In this document: piece after piece, positions 12,023 to 14,679 of the stretch
How positions within the stretch are numbered: position 1 is the first letter of the stretch
Layout: each line of letters opens with the position of its first letter
Assembly: GCA_958407085.1 (NCBI GenBank)
Contig: CATYHY010000024.1
Location: 1 to 14,679 of the forward strand
Source: an uncultured Collinsella sp.
Lineage (GTDB): Bacteria; Actinomycetota; Coriobacteriia; Coriobacteriales; Coriobacteriaceae
DNA: 14,679 nt
Direction of reading: 5' to 3'
Program-made: the position numbers and the translations under genes
The notes under the pieces: model-generated
The model's input: the letters and a program-made list of their open reading frames with translations, nothing else
Told to the model about the DNA's origin: nothing
Database searches by the model: none

Positions 12023-14679
12023 CTATTTCTTAAGAAGGTACGAATAGTTGTCGCGCACGGCCCTGATGGTCAGGCGGACGGCCTCGGGCAGACCGGTGTT
12101 GACGGCATCGACCGAGACGGTGCGGACCGTGCCGGCGACGCGGACCTTAAAGTGGTCCTCGTCCACGGCCAGGAAGCCCTCGTTCTCGGAGTTCTCCATG
12201 TCCTGCTCGCTCCAGAACAGGGTGAGCTTGTCCTTGTAGGGACGGCCCTCCTGGTAGGGGCAGAACACGGCGCAGTTGCCGCACTCGTTGCACATACCGT
12301 CGACGTGGACGACCTGATGCTTGGCCAGGCCCGGCACCTTAATGGCCACGTTGGCGCGGTTGGGGCACACGTCGCAGCAGACCTCGCACACCGAGCCGCA
12401 GCCCAGGCAGCGGGTCTTGGTGCAGTTGCGCTTGTCGCGGCACAGCGACCCCTTGCGCTCGTAGCAGGTGTCCTCGCGGCCGGCCTGCTCGTTGCAGTCG
12501 GCGTACTTGTTAAAGTCCACGCCGGCGATGGCACGGGCGACCTCGGCGGCGTCGGCGATAGCCTCGACCACGGTGGCCGGACCGCGACGGCAGTCACCTG
12601 CAGCCCAGACGCCCTCGACGCCGGTGGAGGTGGCGGCAAGGCGGCCGCGACGGTCGTGCTCGACGCCCGCGGCATCGTACAGGCTGGCATCGATGCCCTC
12701 GCCCACGGCGCAGATCACCGTGGTGGCGGGAAGCTCAACGGTCTCGCCCGTGGCGACAGGGCTGCGACGGCCGCTTGCATCCGGCTCGCCAAGCTCCATA
12801 ACATCGCAGGTCAGCACGGCGCCGTTAAGTGCCTTGGGCGCCAGCAGCTCGCAGAACTCAACGCCATCGGCAAGAGCAAGATCGAGCTCTTCCTCGTCGG
12901 CGGGCATCTGCTTCTTGGTGCGGCGATACACCAGGCGCACGTTCTTCACACCAGCCAGGCGCTTGGCCACGCGGGCCGCATCCATGGCGGTGTTGCCGGC
13001 GCCAATGACTACGACGTCCTCGCCCAGCTCGAGCTTCTCGCCCTTCTTGGCGGCCTCGAGGAACTCCAGCACGTCGAGCTCGGCGCCCTCGCCCAGGCCC
13101 GCAGAGCCGGGCATCCAGGCACCGGTGGCCACGACCACGTCGGTAAAGCCCTGGGCCTTGAGCTCGTCGATGGACTCCACGCGAGCATTGAGCTGCACCT
13201 TGGCGCCAAAGGCCAGGCAGAGCTCGGCGTCGTGGGAGATATCGTCGCTGGCGATACGGAACTCGGGGATCACGTGACGGACCACGCCGCCGAGCGAGTC
13301 GCGGGCCTCAAAGATGGTGACGGGCACGCCGGCGCGCGTCAGGAAGAACGCCGTCGCCAGACCGGCCGGGCCGCCGCCGATAACGGCAACGTTGCGCTCG
13401 CCGTCGTTGGCGATGGCCTGGGCGCGCAGCTTGGGCAGCACGGCGGTCATGGCCTCGCGGGCGGCCTTGAGCTTGCTGGCGCGAATCTGGGCGCCCTCGG
13501 GCTCGTAGAACGCACGCTCGCAGGCACGGCCGCAGGGATGCGGGCAGATGGTGCCGGTAATGAACGGCAGGGCGTTGCGCTCGATGATGATGTTGAGTGC
13601 GTCCTCGTAGCGGCCCTCGTCAACAGCCGCCAGATAGGCGGGAATATCCTGCTGGATGGGGCAGCTCGTGCGGCACGGCGTGGTAAAGCAGTCGGAAAGC
13701 GGGCTCTTGCCGGCGACTTTGCGGTCGGGCAGCGGGCGCAGCGGCTTCTTGTAGAGCGGGTTGGTGAGCGAGTCGGTCTGGATCGCGGTCACGGCGTCGA
13801 GAGAGACGCCCGCGAACGGCTTGCCGGCCAGATCGGCAAACTCGCCGGCCATCTGGCTAAAGCGCTCGTAGCCACCGGGCTTGAGCACGTCGGTCGCCAG
13901 GGTGACGGGCCAAATGCCGGCATCATACAGGGCGCGAATGTTGTAGACCGTGGCGCCACCGGAGTAACTGATGCGCAGCTTACCGTCAAACTGCTCGGTA
14001 ATGCGGCGGGCAGCCTCGATGGTCAGCGAGAACAGCGAACGGCCAGACATGTACATCTCGGTGGAAGGCAGCTCGTTTCTCGTCACGTCGACGGGGAAGG
14101 TGTTGGTGAGCTTGACGCCAAACTCTAGACCGCGCTCGGCGCACAGGGCAATCAGGCGCTCGAACATAGGCACGGCATCGGCCCACTGCAGGTCCTCGCG
14201 GAAGTGCGTGTCATCGAAGACGATGTAGTCAAAGCCCAGCTCGTTCAGACGCTGGCGGGCAAACTCATAGCCCAGCAGCGTGGGGTTGCACTTGATGTAG
14301 GTGTTGAGGCCCTTCTCGGTGATCAGATAGGTCGCGATGCGCTCGATCTCCGCCGGCGGGCAGCCGTGCAGGGTAGACTCGGTGATGGAGTTGGAAACGC
14401 GTGCCGGGATGGACTCGACAAACGCGGCGTCGACATGCTCAAACTTGTCCAGGTTGGCGAGCGCCCATGCGCGGCACTCGTTCCAGACGTCAGAGCCGCT
14501 GGCGTCCTTCATGCCCTCGATGTAGGCGTCGACCTTGGGGCTCTTGATGCCCTCCAGGTCATAGCCCACGGACATGTTAAAGACAAAGCCGTCCGGGCTG
14601 CCCAGGCCGTACTCGCGAGCGATCAGGTGGCAGGCGAACCATGCCTTCACGTACTCGGCAAAGGCCTGCGGAACCTCGA
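12023..14679 (-). CDS. ygfK: YgfK-like flavin/Fe-S oxidoreductase (putative selenate reductase subunit), 5' end outside window
   Basis: About 885 codons are visible and the frame runs open through the right edge; by comparison with E. coli YgfK (about 1030 residues, from memory) roughly 120 N-terminal residues are missing. A GTG at 14650 is an internal valine, not the start, because family-like sequence (EYVKAWFACHL) continues across it. Counting from that valine, residues 1-300 are the N-terminal dihydropyrimidine-dehydrogenase-like part (FNMSVGYDLEGI, STLHGCPP, YMSGRSLF, ISYSGGA). Cysteines at 321, 326, 330, 369, 373 and 377 precede a GltD-like module with FAD motif GGGPAG (425-430), NAD(P)H motif GAGNTAMDAAR (550-560) and AAGDCRRGP (683-691). 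Two C-terminal Fe-S clusters follow (CLGCGSVCEVC, CNECGNCAVFCP). It probably links NAD(P)H or another carrier to the downstream molybdenum hydroxylase. The 'selenate reductase' name is historical and not proven. Confidence 0.93.
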   Translation of the reverse strand, partial: EVPQAFAEYVKAWFACHLIAREYGLGSPDGFVFNMSVGYDLEGIKSPKVDAYIEGMKDASGSDVWNECRAWALANLDKFEHVDAAFVESIPARVSNSITESTLHGCPPAEIERIATYLITEKGLNTYIKCNPTLLGYEFARQRLNELGFDYIVFDDTHFREDLQWADAVPMFERLIALCAERGLEFGVKLTNTFPVDVTRNELPSTEMYMSGRSLFSLTIEAARRITEQFDGKLRISYSGGATVYNIRALYDAGIWPVTLATDVLKPGGYERFSQMAGEFADLAGKPFAGVSLDAVTAIQTDSLTNPLYKKPLRPLPDRKVAGKSPLSDCFTTPCRTSCPIQQDIPAYLAAVDEGRYEDALNIIIERNALPFITGTICPHPCGRACERAFYEPEGAQIRASKLKAAREAMTAVLPKLRAQAIANDGERNVAVIGGGPAGLATAFFLTRAGVPVTIFEARDSLGGVVRHVIPEFRIASDDISHDAELCLAFGAKVQLNARVESIDELKAQGFTDVVVATGAWMPGSAGLGEGAELDVLEFLEAAKKGEKLELGEDVVVIGAGNTAMDAARVAKRLAGVKNVRLVYRRTKKQMPADEEELDLALADGVEFCELLAPKALNGAVLTCDVMELGEPDASGRRSPVATGETVELPATTVICAVGEGIDASLYDAAGVEHDRRGRLAATSTGVEGVWAAGDCRRGPATVVEAIADAAEVARAIAGVDFNKYADCNEQAGREDTCYERKGSLCRDKRNCTKTRCLGCGSVCEVCCDVCPNRANVAIKVPGLAKHQVVHVDGMCNECGNCAVFCPYQEGRPYKDKLTLFWSEQDMENSENEGFLAVDEDHFKVRVAGTVRTVSVDAVNTGLPEAVRLTIRAVRDNYSYLLKK

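Noticed and set aside
12152..14128. 658-codon plus-strand open frame opposite ygfK
   Set aside because: Same reasoning: antisense to a clear YgfK-like gene, with biased composition and no recognisable domain.
1..14679. tRNA or rRNA genes
   Set aside because: No cloverleaf with a TTCRANNC-type T-loop or conserved rRNA segment was seen in the intergenic regions I read on both strands, though a covariance search was not possible.

Overview
The window looks like a piece of a chromosome from a gut Coriobacteriia (Actinomycetota), most likely a Collinsella-type organism. This is inferred from the GC-rich coding sequence, the mix of gene families (YheO-type regulator, orphan AAA ATPases with nuclease-like tails, an anaerobic YgfK/molybdenum-hydroxylase cluster) and my memory of similar intergenic repeats in that genus. 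No rRNA or tRNA gene was seen, so the taxonomy is an inference.

Layout. Bases 161-2680 (plus strand) hold three genes: a YheO/DauR-like PAS-HTH regulator, a proline-rich low-complexity protein with one transmembrane segment near its C-terminus, and a 140-residue protein I do not recognise whose 5' leader is rich in hairpins. Bases 2791-3525 (minus) encode a stand-alone DEDDh 3'-5' exonuclease. Bases 3526-3982 are mostly non-coding, with hairpins and a possible 29-codon ORF. Bases 3983-6855 (minus) carry two ATPases from different families, AAA_14/DUF4143 and archaeal-type ATPase/DUF234. Each combines a P-loop with a C-terminal PD-(D/E)XK-like motif, and each has an unusual repeat in front of it: a 23-bp-period array and a perfect 25-bp inverted repeat. 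Bases 7324-8322 (plus) encode a two-domain protein resembling AbiEi-type/DUF559-like proteins. Between its end and the converging operon lies a regular array of alternating inverted half-sites with a period of about 62 bp, followed by a strong terminator.

Bases 8742-14679 (minus) form one operon, read from the right edge leftwards: YgfK-like flavin/Fe-S oxidoreductase (5' end outside the window), RnfB-like polyferredoxin, then a fused [2Fe-2S]/molybdopterin hydroxylase resembling selenium-dependent xanthine dehydrogenase. The genes are 11-12 bases apart and end at a textbook intrinsic terminator. The likely role is anaerobic oxidation of purines or related N-heterocycles, with electrons passing from the molybdenum site through [2Fe-2S] and polyferredoxin clusters to the YgfK flavin, or in reverse. 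The substrate and the selenium requirement are inferred from family and context only.

The observations most worth a second look are the three repeat structures (5315-5412, 6872-6927, 8358-8620) and the pair of neighbouring ATPases they frame.
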